From CAZUWH01 sp964624075 (GTDB lineage Bacteria; Pseudomonadota; Alphaproteobacteria; Rhodospirillales; Rhodospirillaceae): 64,000 nt of DNA. Under the pieces are notes generated by a model. It made no database searches and had not been told where the DNA came from. It was given only the letters and a program-made list of their open reading frames with translations. Where the stretch lies: NCBI GenBank assembly GCA_964624075.1, contig CAZUWH010000003.1:110461-174460 (forward strand), in the 5' to 3' direction. The translations under genes and the position numbers were made by a program. Shown in pieces: positions 53,779-63,840 of the stretch (position 1 is its first letter; the number at the start of each line of letters is the position of its first letter).

Positions 53779-55212
53779 TCATATCTTTTCAGGGCACGAT
53801 GAAACGATGAAGCGGCACCGGGCCTCGGTAACCGCCGCGATGACATTGGTCGGAGCCGTGCCGCCGAAGCTGGTTCGGCTGGCAACCGAGTCGTCCACAC
53901 CCAGCACCTGGTACACCTCGGCTGTCAGGGCGGGCTCGATCGTCTGCAGGGCCGCAAGCGGCAGAGCCGCGAGAGGGCAGCCGCGCTCTTCGGCCAATCT
54001 GACCAGACGGCCGGTGATGTGGTGGGCTTGGCGGAACGGCATGTGCAGTACCCGCACCATCCAGTCGGCCAGGTCGGTGGCGGTCAGGTACCCCATGGCG
54101 CAGACAGCCCGCATGGTTTCCGCATCCACCTGCAGGTCGGCCATCATGCCGGTCATGGCAGCAAGACAAAGGCTCAGGGTGTCGGCAGCCTCAAAAACTG
54201 GTTCCTTGTCTTCCTGCATGTCCTTAGCATAGGCAAGCGGCAACCCTTTCATGACCACCAGCAGGGCATTGAGGGCACCGATGATCCGTCCGCTCTTGGC
54301 CCGAATTAGTTCGGCGGCGTCGGGATTGCGCTTTTGGGGCATAATAGAGCTGCCGGTCGTGAAGGCATCGGACAGATTGACGAAATGAAACGGAGCAGAG
54401 GTCCACAGCACCAGCTCTTCGGCAAGTCTGGACAGGTGCACGGCGCAGATGGCGGCGGCGGAGAGGAATTCAAGGGCGAAATCCCGATCCGACACGGCAT
54501 CAAGGGAGTTAGCGCACGGACGATCGAACCCCAATGCGGACGCCGTGCGGTGCCGGTCGATAGGGAAGGATGTTCCGGCCAGGGCTGCCGCTCCCAGCGG
54601 ACACTCGTTCAGACGTCGGCGGGCGTCGGCCAGACGGCCACGATCGCGTCCGATCATTTCGACATAGGCGAGGAGATGATGACCGAACGTGACCGGCTGT
54701 GCCGCCTGCAAATGGGTGAAACCCGGCATGACCGTGGTGGCATGGCGCTCGGCCTGGTCCAGCAGGACGGCCTGTAGGCCACCTTGCGCATGGTCGATGG
54801 CATCGATCGCCTCGCGGACCCACAGGCGGAAATCGGTTGCCACCTGGTCGTTGCGCGAGCGGGCGGTATGCAGGCACCCCGCCGCCGGGCCGATCAGTTC
54901 GGCGAGCCGGGCTTCGATGTTCATGTGGATGTCTTCCAGGGCTACCTTGAAGTCGAAACGGCTGTCTGCGATCTCCTCTCCGATCTGCTCAAGCCCTTTC
55001 AAGATGGCGGCACCGTCTGCAGATGTTATAATCCCTTGTGCTACCAGCATCACGCAGTGTGCCCTAGAGGCGCTGATATCCTGGGCGTGAAGCCTTTTGT
55101 CAAGGTTGATGGACGCATTGATGCGGGCCATGATTTCGGCCGGCCCGGTCGCAAAACGCCCCCCCCAGATGGGACTGGTGGCCGCAGGAGAAACCTTGGG
55201 AGAGTCGGTCAT
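53779..55212 (-). CDS. argH: Argininosuccinate lyase
   Basis: 477-residue fumarase/aspartase-fold enzyme that splits argininosuccinate into arginine and fumarate. Signature GSSIMPQKRNPDAAEL is present near residue 285, with the catalytic serine. Other blocks: WGGRFATGPAEIMARINASI at the start, LHTARSRNDQVATDFRLWVR near 112 and MPGFTHLQAAQPVTFGHHLL near 162. The start at 55212 (MTDSPKVSP) is chosen; the frame is open 25 codons upstream, overlapping the divergent tlpA start. Confidence 0.96.
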   Translation of the reverse strand: MTDSPKVSPAATSPIWGGRFATGPAEIMARINASINLDKRLHAQDISASRAHCVMLVAQGIITSADGAAILKGLEQIGEEIADSRFDFKVALEDIHMNIEARLAELIGPAAGCLHTARSRNDQVATDFRLWVREAIDAIDHAQGGLQAVLLDQAERHATTVMPGFTHLQAAQPVTFGHHLLAYVEMIGRDRGRLADARRRLNECPLGAAALAGTSFPIDRHRTASALGFDRPCANSLDAVSDRDFALEFLSAAAICAVHLSRLAEELVLWTSAPFHFVNLSDAFTTGSSIMPQKRNPDAAELIRAKSGRIIGALNALLVVMKGLPLAYAKDMQEDKEPVFEAADTLSLCLAAMTGMMADLQVDAETMRAVCAMGYLTATDLADWMVRVLHMPFRQAHHITGRLVRLAEERGCPLAALPLAALQTIEPALTAEVYQVLGVDDSVASRTSFGGTAPTNVIAAVTEARCRFIVSSCPEKI

Positions 55213-55280
55213 CTGCGCGTCTCTCCAAAACAGTCCGAGCTGTGCAGGCTCATCGTCATACGTGAAAGCCATGGGATGCA

Positions 55281-55874
55281 ATGACAAAAACGAACAGACG
55301 CCTTGCGCTCCTCTTCGTGACGACTACGGTCGGCGTTGCCACGGTGTTTCTTAGCATAGCATTGTGGCACGCCAACAGGCAAGGGCCGGATGCCGGCAAC
55401 GTTTCCGGCCGGCAGATTGGCGTTCTGCTGCTCCTGGAGCCACCGCGACCGGCCCCGGACGTGCCCGTCATCGCCGGAGACGGCAGGGAGATCACACTCG
55501 CCGGACTGAAAAAGGGCAGGCTGACCGTCGTCAATCTGTGGGCGAGCTGGTGCCTGCCCTGCGTGCAGGAGATGCCTGCTCTCGATCGTCTGCGTCAGGC
55601 CGTGGGGGATGAGGGAATCACGGTCCTGGCCGTTTCAGAGGATGCCACGCTTGATCAGGCCCGTGCTTTTCTGGCCCGGGAAGGGCTGGCGGGACTCGGG
55701 CTCTATCATGACCCGCATGGCCGTCTAGCCCAGGCGCTTGGGGTACAGGGCCTGCCCTCGACCTATATCCTGCACGCTGATGGTCGAATCGCCGCTTTTC
55801 TGGAAGGAGAGGCGCAATGGGGCGCGCCGGCCATGATCACCCGCCTGAAGACCCTGGCGGCCTCTCCGCCGTAG
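55281..55874 (+). CDS. tlpA: TlpA-family thiol-disulfide protein
   Basis: 197 residues with an N-terminal membrane/signal helix (RLALLFVTTTVGVATVFLSI) and a periplasmic thioredoxin domain with the redox motif WASWCLPCVQEMPALDRL. VQGLPSTYILHADGRIAAF holds the cis-proline. It reduces cytochrome c or copper-site cysteines in the periplasm. Divergent from argH, sharing the short control region, the usual alphaproteobacterial arrangement. It ends with TAG. Confidence 0.93.
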   Translation: MTKTNRRLALLFVTTTVGVATVFLSIALWHANRQGPDAGNVSGRQIGVLLLLEPPRPAPDVPVIAGDGREITLAGLKKGRLTVVNLWASWCLPCVQEMPALDRLRQAVGDEGITVLAVSEDATLDQARAFLAREGLAGLGLYHDPHGRLAQALGVQGLPSTYILHADGRIAAFLEGEAQWGAPAMITRLKTLAASPP

Positions 55875-56275
55875 AAGTCATTTCCCGCCGTTGGCGCCCA
55901 AATTGGCAGCACGTTGCCTGCAGATCAGGCACGGCCCTGTTCTCTTCGTGGCTGAAGGACAAGGAATATTATCATTTTTCGGGCGAAAGACTCGGGAAGG
56001 CGGGAGAGATGCCGCGCCTCGTCTCCGGTCTGGTTTTTTGGTTTCTGGACAATCAGGACGTAGAGGAGACTTGAGAAAATCCCTCCCCGCCCCGAAGCCT
56101 CTGTGTCCCCTCCTGCTCAAGGACGGCACTCTTCATCGACGGTCCGGCAGAGCGTCCTCTGAGCCGTTGCATGACTAGCATGTTCCATGCTACAGGATTC
56201 CCACATGTGCCTGATGCAAGGGTTGCATTGAACGCTCGGCCAAGTCTTCCATCACAGCCGGAGATCTCGGAGACC
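55875..56275. promoter_or_regulatory. Control region upstream of glnB
   Basis: No gene is supported. ATGCAAGGGTTGCAT at about 56214-56228 is a small palindrome 48 bases before glnB. No clear sigma-54 -24/-12 pair with correct spacing was found. Confidence 0.4.
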
Positions 56276-56614
56276 ATGAGAAAGATCGAGGCGGTCATCA
56301 AACCCTTCAAGCTGGACGAAGTGAAGGAGGCCCTGCACGAGATCGGGCTTCAAGGCATCACGGTGACCGAGGCTAAGGGCTTCGGACGGCAGAAGGGACA
56401 TACGGAACTGTATCGCGGGGCAGAGTATGTGGTGGACTTCCTGCCCAAGGTAAAGATCGAGCTGGTCGTGGACGACGGATTGGTGGAACGAGCCATTGAG
56501 GTCATCCAGCAGGCTGCGCACACGGGTCGTATTGGCGACGGCAAGATCTTCGTTTCCAGCATTGAGGAGGCCATCCGCATCCGAACCGGAGAACGCGGTA
56601 CGGATGCCATTTGA
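56276..56614 (+). CDS. glnB: Nitrogen regulatory protein PII
   Basis: 112 residues, the exact family length. The start MRKIEAVIKPFKLDEVKEAL fits; longer upstream frames do not. The T-loop has Tyr-51, the uridylylation site, in ELYRGAEYVVDFLPK; the B and C loops are intact (HTGRIGDGKIFVSSIEEAIR and RTGERGTDAI). PII reports 2-oxoglutarate and glutamine status. It is cotranscribed with glnA, 125 bases on. Confidence 0.98.
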   Translation: MRKIEAVIKPFKLDEVKEALHEIGLQGITVTEAKGFGRQKGHTELYRGAEYVVDFLPKVKIELVVDDGLVERAIEVIQQAAHTGRIGDGKIFVSSIEEAIRIRTGERGTDAI

Positions 56615-56739
56615 CGTTATCGAATTGACGTTACCGAACACCTTCTCCACGTGCACCGGCCCGGGACCGGGCGGAGGGGGGGGCAAGGCGAGAGCAGGCT
56701 ATTACGATACGACAGCCACGAGACCATGGGAACAAGTTC

Positions 56740-58149
56740 ATGTCCGACGTCAAGAATGTTTTGGAAATGATCAAGGAACACGACGTCAAGTACGTCGACT
56801 TCCGCTTCACCGACCCGAGAGGAAAATGGCAGCATACGGCACAGCATGTCTGGACCATCAACGAGGAGAGCCTGATCGAAGGCTTCATGTTCGACGGGTC
56901 GTCGATTACAGGCTGGAAGAGCATCAACGAGTCAGACATGATCCTGAAGCCGGATCTGGCGACTGCGGTTATGGATCCCTTCGCGGCCCAGCCGATGATG
57001 ATCCTGTTCTGCGATATCATTGAACCGTCCACGGGGCAGATGTATGAACGCGATCCGCGTTCAATCGCCAAGAAGGCCGAGGTGTATCTGACCTCTACTG
57101 GCATTGCCGACACGGCCTATTTCGGGCCGGAGGCTGAGTTTTTTGTGTTTGACGATGTCCGGTTCGATGTAAAGATGAACCACGTCTTCCATGAAATCGA
57201 CTCCGAGGAAGGTCCCTACGTCACGGGTAAGACGTTTCCGGAGGGCAACCTGGCGCACCGTCCTGGCATCAAGGGGGGATATTTCCCGGTTCCGCCTGTT
57301 GATTCCATGCAGGATCTGCGGGCCGAGATGCTGACGGTCATGGGCGACATGGGGGTGCCGGTCGAAAAGCACCACCACGAAGTGGCCCCGTCGCAGGCAG
57401 AACTGGGCGTGAAATTCGAAACGCTGGTGCGGGCAGCGGATTTCATGCAGATTTACAAATACGTCATTCACAATGTTGCGGCGTCTTATGGCAAGACGGC
57501 AACCTTCATGCCCAAACCCATCCTGGGCGACAACGGTTCGGGTATGCATACGCATCAGTCGCTCTGGCAGGGAAGCAAGCCTCTTTTCAGCGGTTCGGGC
57601 TACGCTGATCTGTCGGAAATGGCGCTGTACTACATCGGCGGGGTCATCAAGCACGCCCGTGCCCTGAATGCCTTTGCGAATCCGACCACTAACAGCTATA
57701 AGCGCCTGATTCCGGGGTTTGAGGCGCCCGTGCTGCTCGCCTATTCGGCCCGCAATCGTTCGGCATCATGTCGCATTCCCTATGCGGTAAGTCCGAAGGC
57801 GAAAAGGGTTGAGGTTCGTTTCCCCGATCCAGCGGCCAATCCATATCTCGCCTTTGCCGCCATGATGATGGCCGGTCTCGATGGCATCGAGAACAAGATT
57901 CATCCCGGCGATCCCATGGACAAGAACCTCTACGATCTGCCGCCGGAGGAGCTCAGCGGGGTACCAACCGTGTGCGGGAGTTTGCGTCAAGCGTTGGAGT
58001 CGCTTGAGAAGGATCATGACTTCCTGCTCAAGGGGGACGTGTTCACCGGGAATTTCATCGGCTCTTACATTGATCTGAAGTGGGAGGAAGTTTACAACTT
58101 TGAGCATACCCCGCATCCGATCGAATTCCAGATGTATTACAGTGTGTGA
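56740..58149 (+). CDS. glnA: Glutamine synthetase type I
   Basis: 469 residues, full length. Conserved blocks: DGSSITGWKSINESDMILKP, the metal/glutamate sites FGPEAEFFVFDDVRF, KHHHEVAPSQAELGVKFETL and DNGSGMHTHQSLWQGSKPLF, and the adenylylation tyrosine in KNLYDLPPEE near residue 397, where ATase would act. It assimilates ammonium. A G/C hairpin lies 35 bases downstream. Confidence 0.98.
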   Translation: MSDVKNVLEMIKEHDVKYVDFRFTDPRGKWQHTAQHVWTINEESLIEGFMFDGSSITGWKSINESDMILKPDLATAVMDPFAAQPMMILFCDIIEPSTGQMYERDPRSIAKKAEVYLTSTGIADTAYFGPEAEFFVFDDVRFDVKMNHVFHEIDSEEGPYVTGKTFPEGNLAHRPGIKGGYFPVPPVDSMQDLRAEMLTVMGDMGVPVEKHHHEVAPSQAELGVKFETLVRAADFMQIYKYVIHNVAASYGKTATFMPKPILGDNGSGMHTHQSLWQGSKPLFSGSGYADLSEMALYYIGGVIKHARALNAFANPTTNSYKRLIPGFEAPVLLAYSARNRSASCRIPYAVSPKAKRVEVRFPDPAANPYLAFAAMMMAGLDGIENKIHPGDPMDKNLYDLPPEELSGVPTVCGSLRQALESLEKDHDFLLKGDVFTGNFIGSYIDLKWEEVYNFEHTPHPIEFQMYYSV

Positions 58150-58183
58150 TCCCGACACGCCGCTGATATCGACTCGTCATGGT

Positions 58184-58205
58184 GCCCGCGTCGTCAGGCG
58201 CGGGC
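58184..58205. terminator. Hairpin downstream of glnA
   Basis: GCCCGCG (58184-58190) pairs perfectly with CGCGGGC (58199-58205) around an 8-base loop, 35 bases after the glnA stop. No T-run follows, so it may be a weak terminator. Confidence 0.5.
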
Positions 58206-58329
58206 GTTGCCCGAGGCGGGTTGTTTCTAACAGGATGGGTCTATCTCTTTGCGGCTGCAAGGGTCCCCACGAGGTCGGTACGTAAGCAGGGCAGCGTGAA
58301 GCCTTTTTGTTTGTGTGAAGCCTTTTTGT

Positions 58330-58650
58330 TTGTGTTTGGAAGGGTTGGCTCTCTCTCAAGCCCTTTCCCTTGGATCGAGGGAGAGGTTGGGTGGGGTGAT
58401 GGTCCCGCCTGGAACGCCTCAGCCCGTGGTCAAAAGGGCGTGGCCGCTGCGGGAGTCCGTAAATACCCGCCAGGCATCCCTCCTCCCCCTCATCCCGAGG
58501 CTCCCCCCTTCAGGGGGAAGGAGGGAGCCTCTCTCCGCCCCCGGACCAGATGGGACCATCACCCTCACCCCAACTCTCCCCCGATCCAAGGGGGAGGGGA
58601 TCTTCCCGCCAGGAGGAGGGCGTGTTCTCTTCAAGGAGGGGGGGGTGCTC
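58330..58650. repeat. G/C-rich dispersed intergenic repeat, copy 5
   Basis: In the 58150-58922 gap, with no gene. It has the same G/C block order as the other copies: GGTGGGGTGATGGTC near 58392, ACCATCACCCTCACCCC near 58555, CCCGATCCAAGGGGGAGG near 58580 and CAGGAGGAGGGCGTGTTCTC near 58610. It is less close to the exact 31-base block than the pair at 12.9 and 20.3 kb. Confidence 0.6.
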
Positions 58651-58922
58651 ATGGTGTGGGACGGTGTAATTCTACGAGCTATAGTTCTTGTATGCATACG
58701 GCAATCCTGGATCAGGAGAGGATCCATGGAAGCATCCAACCTTTTTCGGCATCCGACTGAGTCGAGGCGCAAGGAGCATAACATAAAAACATGAAAATAT
58801 GACTTTACGGCATATGCCGAATGATCGATAAAAGAGGTGGTGAAAATGTGCCTGTTCTACAGCCAGAACGAATGGCGCCTTTTACTCTCATATCGCATGG
58901 CCTATGACAGGAAGGGTTGAAC

Positions 58923-59560
58923 ATGCGCGGTACGACAAGGTTCAGCAGGACGAGAGGGAGGCTAAAGGCCGCGGCAGCCATCGCCATGGGCGGCATGGCC
59001 GGCTTCACGCCTGCCTTTGCGCAGCAACAGCCTGGTGGTACCGCACTGCCGGCAATCACCCGTGTTGAGGTCACGGCGGAGGTCATTGCCCAGGTGCGCG
59101 CTGCCCCGCCCAGACCGGTAACGTGGCGCTTCTGGGGCGGATTGCCGCGGCGAATCCGGCGCTGGCGGCAGCAATTGCGCCTCGGTGGCGGGCCGATGCC
59201 ACCCCGCAGAGTGCCGCCGCCATTTGCCTCCGCGCAAATAGGGTCAGGCCGCGCCCGCTGCTGCCGCGAGCGTGGCGGCAATCGTGCCGTAGGCTGCCAC
59301 GGCCGTTCAGATGAGCGTCGCCCAGGTCCATCGGCGTGACGCCGCAGCAAATGGTGGCCATGATCCAACAGGCCACACCTGTCGCTCCGGTCGCAGCCCA
59401 ACAGGCGCAGGCCACCACCGACCCGGGGGCCACGAATGACGACAGTAGGGATGCCGAGACGGCTGTCGACACTAAGGAACCGCTTTCCAAACGACGCCAG
59501 CCCCACCTGAAGCAAAACGCGGGGGGAATAACGTGTGAGAGAGACAACGACATCAAAAGA
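58923..59560 (+). pseudogene. Alanine-rich secreted protein of exopolysaccharide locus, decayed
   Basis: The start at 58923 gives a signal peptide (AAAAIAMGGMAGFTPAFAQ). A frameshift near 59105 then leads to GNVALLGRIAAANPALAAAI and further alanine-rich stretches in shifting frames, with an in-frame TAG at 59290 (IVP-stop-AATAVQ) and a tail PQQMVAMIQQATPVAPVAAQ. The family is not recognised with certainty; similar short exported proteins sit ahead of exopolysaccharide export genes. Not functional. Confidence 0.55.
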
Positions 59561-59589
59561 AGGGGGATCATGATACACAGTTCTGTCAT

Positions 59590-60910
59590 GCCACCTGGTG
59601 CAAGGCCTGATTCATGTTCGAGAGTCCCCCGCGACGGCGCGCTTGAGGGGGGCCTTGACTGGTCGCGATCAAGGTCTGGGGGTATGGACGGGAAGAAGGG
59701 CTCTTTTCAAGGGGACCTGTGCCGCCGTGGCTCTTCTCGGGTCCAGCCCGACCGGCGCCCAGCAGGGCGGGAGACCCGGAACAGGGACAGGCCGTCACCG
59801 ACCGCCAGACGAAAGCCCTTGATCCTGTTGGCATCAAGGTCGACAGCTTCACGCTGTTTCCCCCCCTTGACCTGGCGCTGGCAAACAACAGGAACATCTA
59901 CACGGCCAGCCGTAACAGGCAGGGCGATTTTATCTGGAAGGTAGCACCGTCCGTTCCGTCCGCCTGTAATCCGACTGGTCGGCGCACAGCCTGACCGCTA
60001 AATGCGGGCCTGACGCAGGATCTCTACCAGGGATATTCCGACGACAATCGGTTGACCTACAGCGTCAGCGACAGAGGACGGATCGACATCGCGCGCGACA
60101 CTCACGTAAATGGCAAGGCGGGCTGGCGTGTGGTGTCCGATGACCGCGGCAGTCCCGATACCGATGCGAGTGATGCCGAACCGACGGAATACAGTGTTGC
60201 CAATGGGGAACTGGCCGCTGCGTACTGCCTCAACCGTCTGTCTCTGCGGTGGTCCGGGGCCATCGATGCCTATGATTACAGCAACACGCCTCGTGTGGGG
60301 AACGGAGCCACCGACAACCAGGACCGCGATCGCACAGACTACAAGTCATAGTTCAGAATGGGGTACATGGTCTAGGAGAGGTGTGAGGCTTTCGTTCGCG
60401 GTACACTCGGCTGGAGTGATTATGACAACACCTTCGACCGGAACGGTCTGAAGCGGGGCTCCAATGACTATGCAGCTACGACGAGCCGACATTCGATGTC
60501 ATCGATGGATGGACGGCAAGGGGCAATCTGCGCTGGAGCGTGACCCAGCTCACGACCGTTACCCCCTATCTCACCCGCAAGGTCGAACCGACCACCAACG
60601 CTACCCATACGAGACCCATACGAGCTATCTTACCATGGCGAGTGGCATCCGTGCCAATCATGAGCTGACCTGCCAGGTTCTTCTCGGCGCGAAAGCAGAG
60701 TATGGCGTCAATGATTACAAGCGTCAGCAGGGGGCGGGGGGAACGGAGCGGTTCAGAAAGGTGCTGCGGTTTGGCGGGAACGTGCTTTACAAGCTCAACT
60801 ATAATATATACCTCATCGGCCGGTACGATTCCGAAAGGAAGGACGTCAATGTCGCCGATTCCGACTACACCGTTCACAAGTTCATGATCGGAACGACCCT
60901 CCAATATTGA
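59590..60910 (+). pseudogene. BBP2-type outer-membrane beta-barrel protein, decayed
   Basis: Pieces give a signal peptide (GTCAAVALLGSSPTGAQ), then in another frame DPVGIKVDSFTLFPPLDLAL and NRQGDFIWKVAPSV. After a shift come LTYSVSDRGRIDIARDTHVN and GKAGWRVVSDDRGSP. Further on it reads FVRGTLGWSDYDNTFDRNGL, with two in-frame TAG codons at 60349 and 60373, and ends in YNIYLIGRYDSERKDVNVAD with a C-terminal barrel strand and aromatic end (MIGTTLQY). This is the BBP2 outer-membrane family, often found with exopolysaccharide export. At least four frame changes. Confidence 0.78.
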
Positions 60911-60935
60911 AGAGACGACATGCAGATTCTTCCAG

Positions 60936-61046
60936 AAACCCCCCTCCCTGGATCTGGGGAGGAAGAAAGGGTTTTTGCTTGACCCTTCCCCCTCAGAGGA
61001 AAGAGAGAGCAAACTCCTCTCAAGGGGAAAGGGAGAAGGGGGGTTT
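60936..61046. repeat. Short G/C-rich element with inverted ends
   Basis: AAACCCCCCT (60936-60945) and AGGGGGGTTT (61037-61046) are perfect 10-base inverted repeats flanking a purine/pyrimidine-rich core of about 90 bases. It resembles a small mobile-type element, between the barrel and Wzz remnants. Confidence 0.5.
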
Positions 61047-61099
61047 TTAGAGGTGTCCCATCGTGTCGCCTCGTTCGCAGTTCCGGCCCGCGCCGTGGG

Positions 61100-62817
61100 C
61101 AGTGGCGATCCCGCCCCGCCGTACCGGCGGATGCGCTGGATCTGCAGACATTCGTCAACCTCCTGATACGCCGCAGGTGGTTCGGCATCGGCATGGTTAC
61201 CTTGCTCCTTCTCGTCACGATGCTTGTGCTTTATCAACTGACCCCGCGCTTCACGGCCGAAGCCCTGGTTGCCATCGAGACGCGGAAGATTCGCACTTCC
61301 TCGATCGATGAGGTCGTTTCGGGCATTTCCACCGATCTTGCCACACTGCAGACGGAAGCCACCATCATCAGGTCCCGCAACCTTTCCGAAAAGGTGGTCG
61401 AGGAGCTCGAGCTGGTCAATAATCCGGAGTTTAATTCGACCCTGGCTTGCCGTAACCAGGGGCTGGCTTACAGACGTTCTATCCGTGGTGCGCCGCTTCT
61501 TCCCGGCAGGCGACGGCCGACGCGTCCATAATGCCGTCATCGATCGGTTTCTCGACCGGCTCGATGTCACGCCCGTCCCGCGATCCTATGTCTTTGGCAT
61601 CAAGGTGACCTCCACGGATGCCCAGAAGGCGGCGCGCATCATCAACACAGTCGCCGACCTGTACATCGTCGATCAACTTGAGGCCAAGTTCAAAATCACC
61701 CGGCGCACGACGGACTAGCTCGAAAGGCGGTTGGGTAATCTGCGCCAGCGGGTGCTCGAGTCTGAACGCGCCGTGGAACTGTACAAGGCACAGGCCCAGT
61801 TGACGTCGGGCGAACGCGGCTAGGTATCTGCCCAGCAGAGATGTCGGACATCAACGCCCAGGTCATCCTCGATGCAGGCCGAGCGAGTCGAAAAGGAGGC
61901 ACGGCTCCAGCATCTCCGGGATCTGATCCGGCGCGGCGAGAATTTCGAAGCCTCCTCGGCCGTTCTCCAGTCTCCGTTTATTCAACTTTTGCAGGAATAG
62001 GAAACCCAGGTAGTGCGGCGGCTGTCGGAGCTGTCCGGGTCGTATGGGCCGCGGCACCCTCTGATCGTCAACGCGGAGTCCAAACTCAAGCAGCTCCTGG
62101 AAAAGATCGGCGAGAAAGTCAACAAGATCGCGTAGTCTCTTGCCAATGACGTCGAAGTCATCCGCTCTCGCGAAAGCACCCTGGTTTCGCATTTGAAACG
62201 CCTGCAGACGAAAGTTGCCACGAACAATCAGGCCGAAATCCGGCTGCAGAAGCTGCAACAGGAGGCAACCTCCAACCAGATCCTGCTTGAAATCTTCCTC
62301 AGCCGTTTCAAGGAAACGGATGTATAGACGGATGAACAGCGTTCCAATGCGCGCATCATTTCCACCGCGTCTATTCCCGAGCAGCCATCGTTTCCCCGCA
62401 AGGTCCTAGTCCTCATCATTGTCAGTCCGGCATCGGTGATGCTGGTCATCGGGCTGATCGTCCTTCTCGAAAGGCTCGATGATGGCGTGTGTTCGGCCGA
62501 ACAGGTCGAGGCTCTCGGCGGCGGCGCGGTGCTTGGCATGGTGCCAGGCGTGAAGGGCGAGGATCAACTGCCCGCCCGTGCTCGCCGTGACGGATGCCCG
62601 GACCATCACACGACTCGTCGACAGAGCCGTGTACGTCGTGACCTGGGAACGGATGACACTCCAAGTTGTAGACTCAGGGATCGATCTCTTGCGCATGACC
62701 GGCGTGGAGCTCGCGGGCACGGTGCTATCACAGGTGAATACCCGCAAGCATGCACAATACGGGCATGGTAACTATGGACACTACTATTGCATCTACATGC
62801 AATACTACGCGGACTAG
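61100..62817 (+). pseudogene. Wzz/GumC-type exopolysaccharide co-polymerase with BY-kinase tail, decayed
   Basis: The N-terminal part (DLQTFVNLLIRRRWFGIGMV, MVTLLLLVTMLVLYQLTPRF, AEALVAIETRKIRTSSIDEV) is a Wzz start. After a frameshift near 61450, one frame continues for over 1.1 kb with a coiled-coil region (ERVEKEARLQHLRDLIRRGE, HPLIVNAESKLKQLLEKIGE), the proline-rich second helix (PRKVLVLIIVSPASVMLVIG) and then jumps to a BY-kinase end (TDARTITRLVDRAVYVVTWE), so the catalytic Walker region is deleted. In-frame TAG codons at 61716, 61821, 61998, 62133 and 62325 all sit where Gln would fit. Not functional. Confidence 0.82.
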
Positions 62818-62822
62818 GGAAG

Positions 62823-63482
62823 ATGAACCAGCTAGTATTGCAGGAGGCAACGTCAAACGTCAGGGGATGGGGCGACGCGGCACGAGAAGCCGTGGCGCGA
62901 AGTGGCGATCGACCGGAAGGCGGCAGGAATCCACAGGCGGGGCCGTATCGTTTGGTTGGGAGCCGTCATGATCGCCGGTGGACTCCTGTGGTTGGCCCAT
63001 GCCTCGCCTGCTTGCGGCGCTGCTGCTCTGGTCGGGGTTCCAAACGGCAACGCGCTGCTGGCAGCAAAAGACATGCCTTCCCCCCGATCTGGAAGAGATG
63101 GCGCTGCAGGCACACCGAATCTGCCGCCTGGAGCGCCAACGGGCTGGTGCTGATCGACGCGGCCCTAGCCCAGGGATGAGGCGTGCGAACGAGGCGCATG
63201 CCGCGGGCGATCATGACGGTGCGATGTCCTGGCTGATGGAAGCCGAAAAGGATCTTCATCTGGCCTTGAGTATCAGTAAGGTTGTGCACATTTGGTATGT
63301 GCGTCTTAACAGGGTACGGGTTGCCATGCGGCGGCCGCAGGAGGCCGCATGGTCCACTGCATATGGCCCTGCTGACCGGTTTTAACGTGCTGGGCCTTCT
63401 TCTCGAACAGGTCGAACTCGGCTTCTCACTTCTGGCATGGCTGGATGCGGCCGGCCTGGAGATCTATCAGCGGGTGGCATGA
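62823..63482 (+). pseudogene. Small membrane/periplasmic protein of exopolysaccharide locus, decayed
   Basis: Pieces across frames: VWLGAVMIAGGLLWLAHAS (a membrane helix), then RICRLERQRA and ANEAHAAGDHDGAMSWLMEA with EKDLHLALSISK, which looks like a helical repeat of the kind seen in exopolysaccharide-locus proteins, and finally LTGFNVLGLLLEQVELGFSL. Function is not known. At least three frame changes. Confidence 0.5.
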
Positions 63483-63505
63483 GTTGTCTCGGCCTTGCGG
63501 AGTCA

Positions 63506-63740
63506 GCGCAGCTTCTCTTTGATCCGCCAGGCGATGGCCGTGAACAGGGGAGAACCGCTGTGCTGGCCAAGGAATTCCTTGAACTTGACGGGCGTCTCCT
63601 AGCCCGGCCCGGCGTGACGAACAGGACCGGCTTGTCCTTCCTGTCGAGATCGATGAACACGGTGACAGAGGTGTGGCCGTGCCGCGGTCTCGTCTGAGAC
63701 CGACCCCGGTGACCGCCGATAGGTCGAGGATGGCAGGTCG
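63506..63740 (-). mobile_element. ISL3-type transposase fragment
   Basis: Minus-strand frame reads HTSVTVFIDLDRKDKPVLFV then TPGR, which matches the start of the ISL3 transposase catalytic core, then a frameshift and KFKEFLGQHSGSPLFTAIAW, ending at a stop. Most of the enzyme and both ends are missing, so it cannot move. It marks the right end of the decayed exopolysaccharide locus. Confidence 0.6.
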
Positions 63741-63840
63741 GGACGGAGGGATGGCTGCTTTAAGTCAAACAAAGAAATGGTAGAGTCACTCAACCGAAAC
63801 ACATCAAATCCGACCAACTCCCAGCAGCCATGATTCCATT

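Noticed and set aside
56171..56276. Sigma-54 promoter upstream of glnB
   Set aside because: TTGCAT is present but no GG lies at the correct spacing for a -24 element.
59290..62327. TAG read as glutamine across the genome (altered code)
   Set aside because: cbiD, dsrO, dsrJ and tlpA, all intact, end with TAG where homologues end, so TAG is an ordinary stop. The exopolysaccharide genes also carry frameshifts and deletions.
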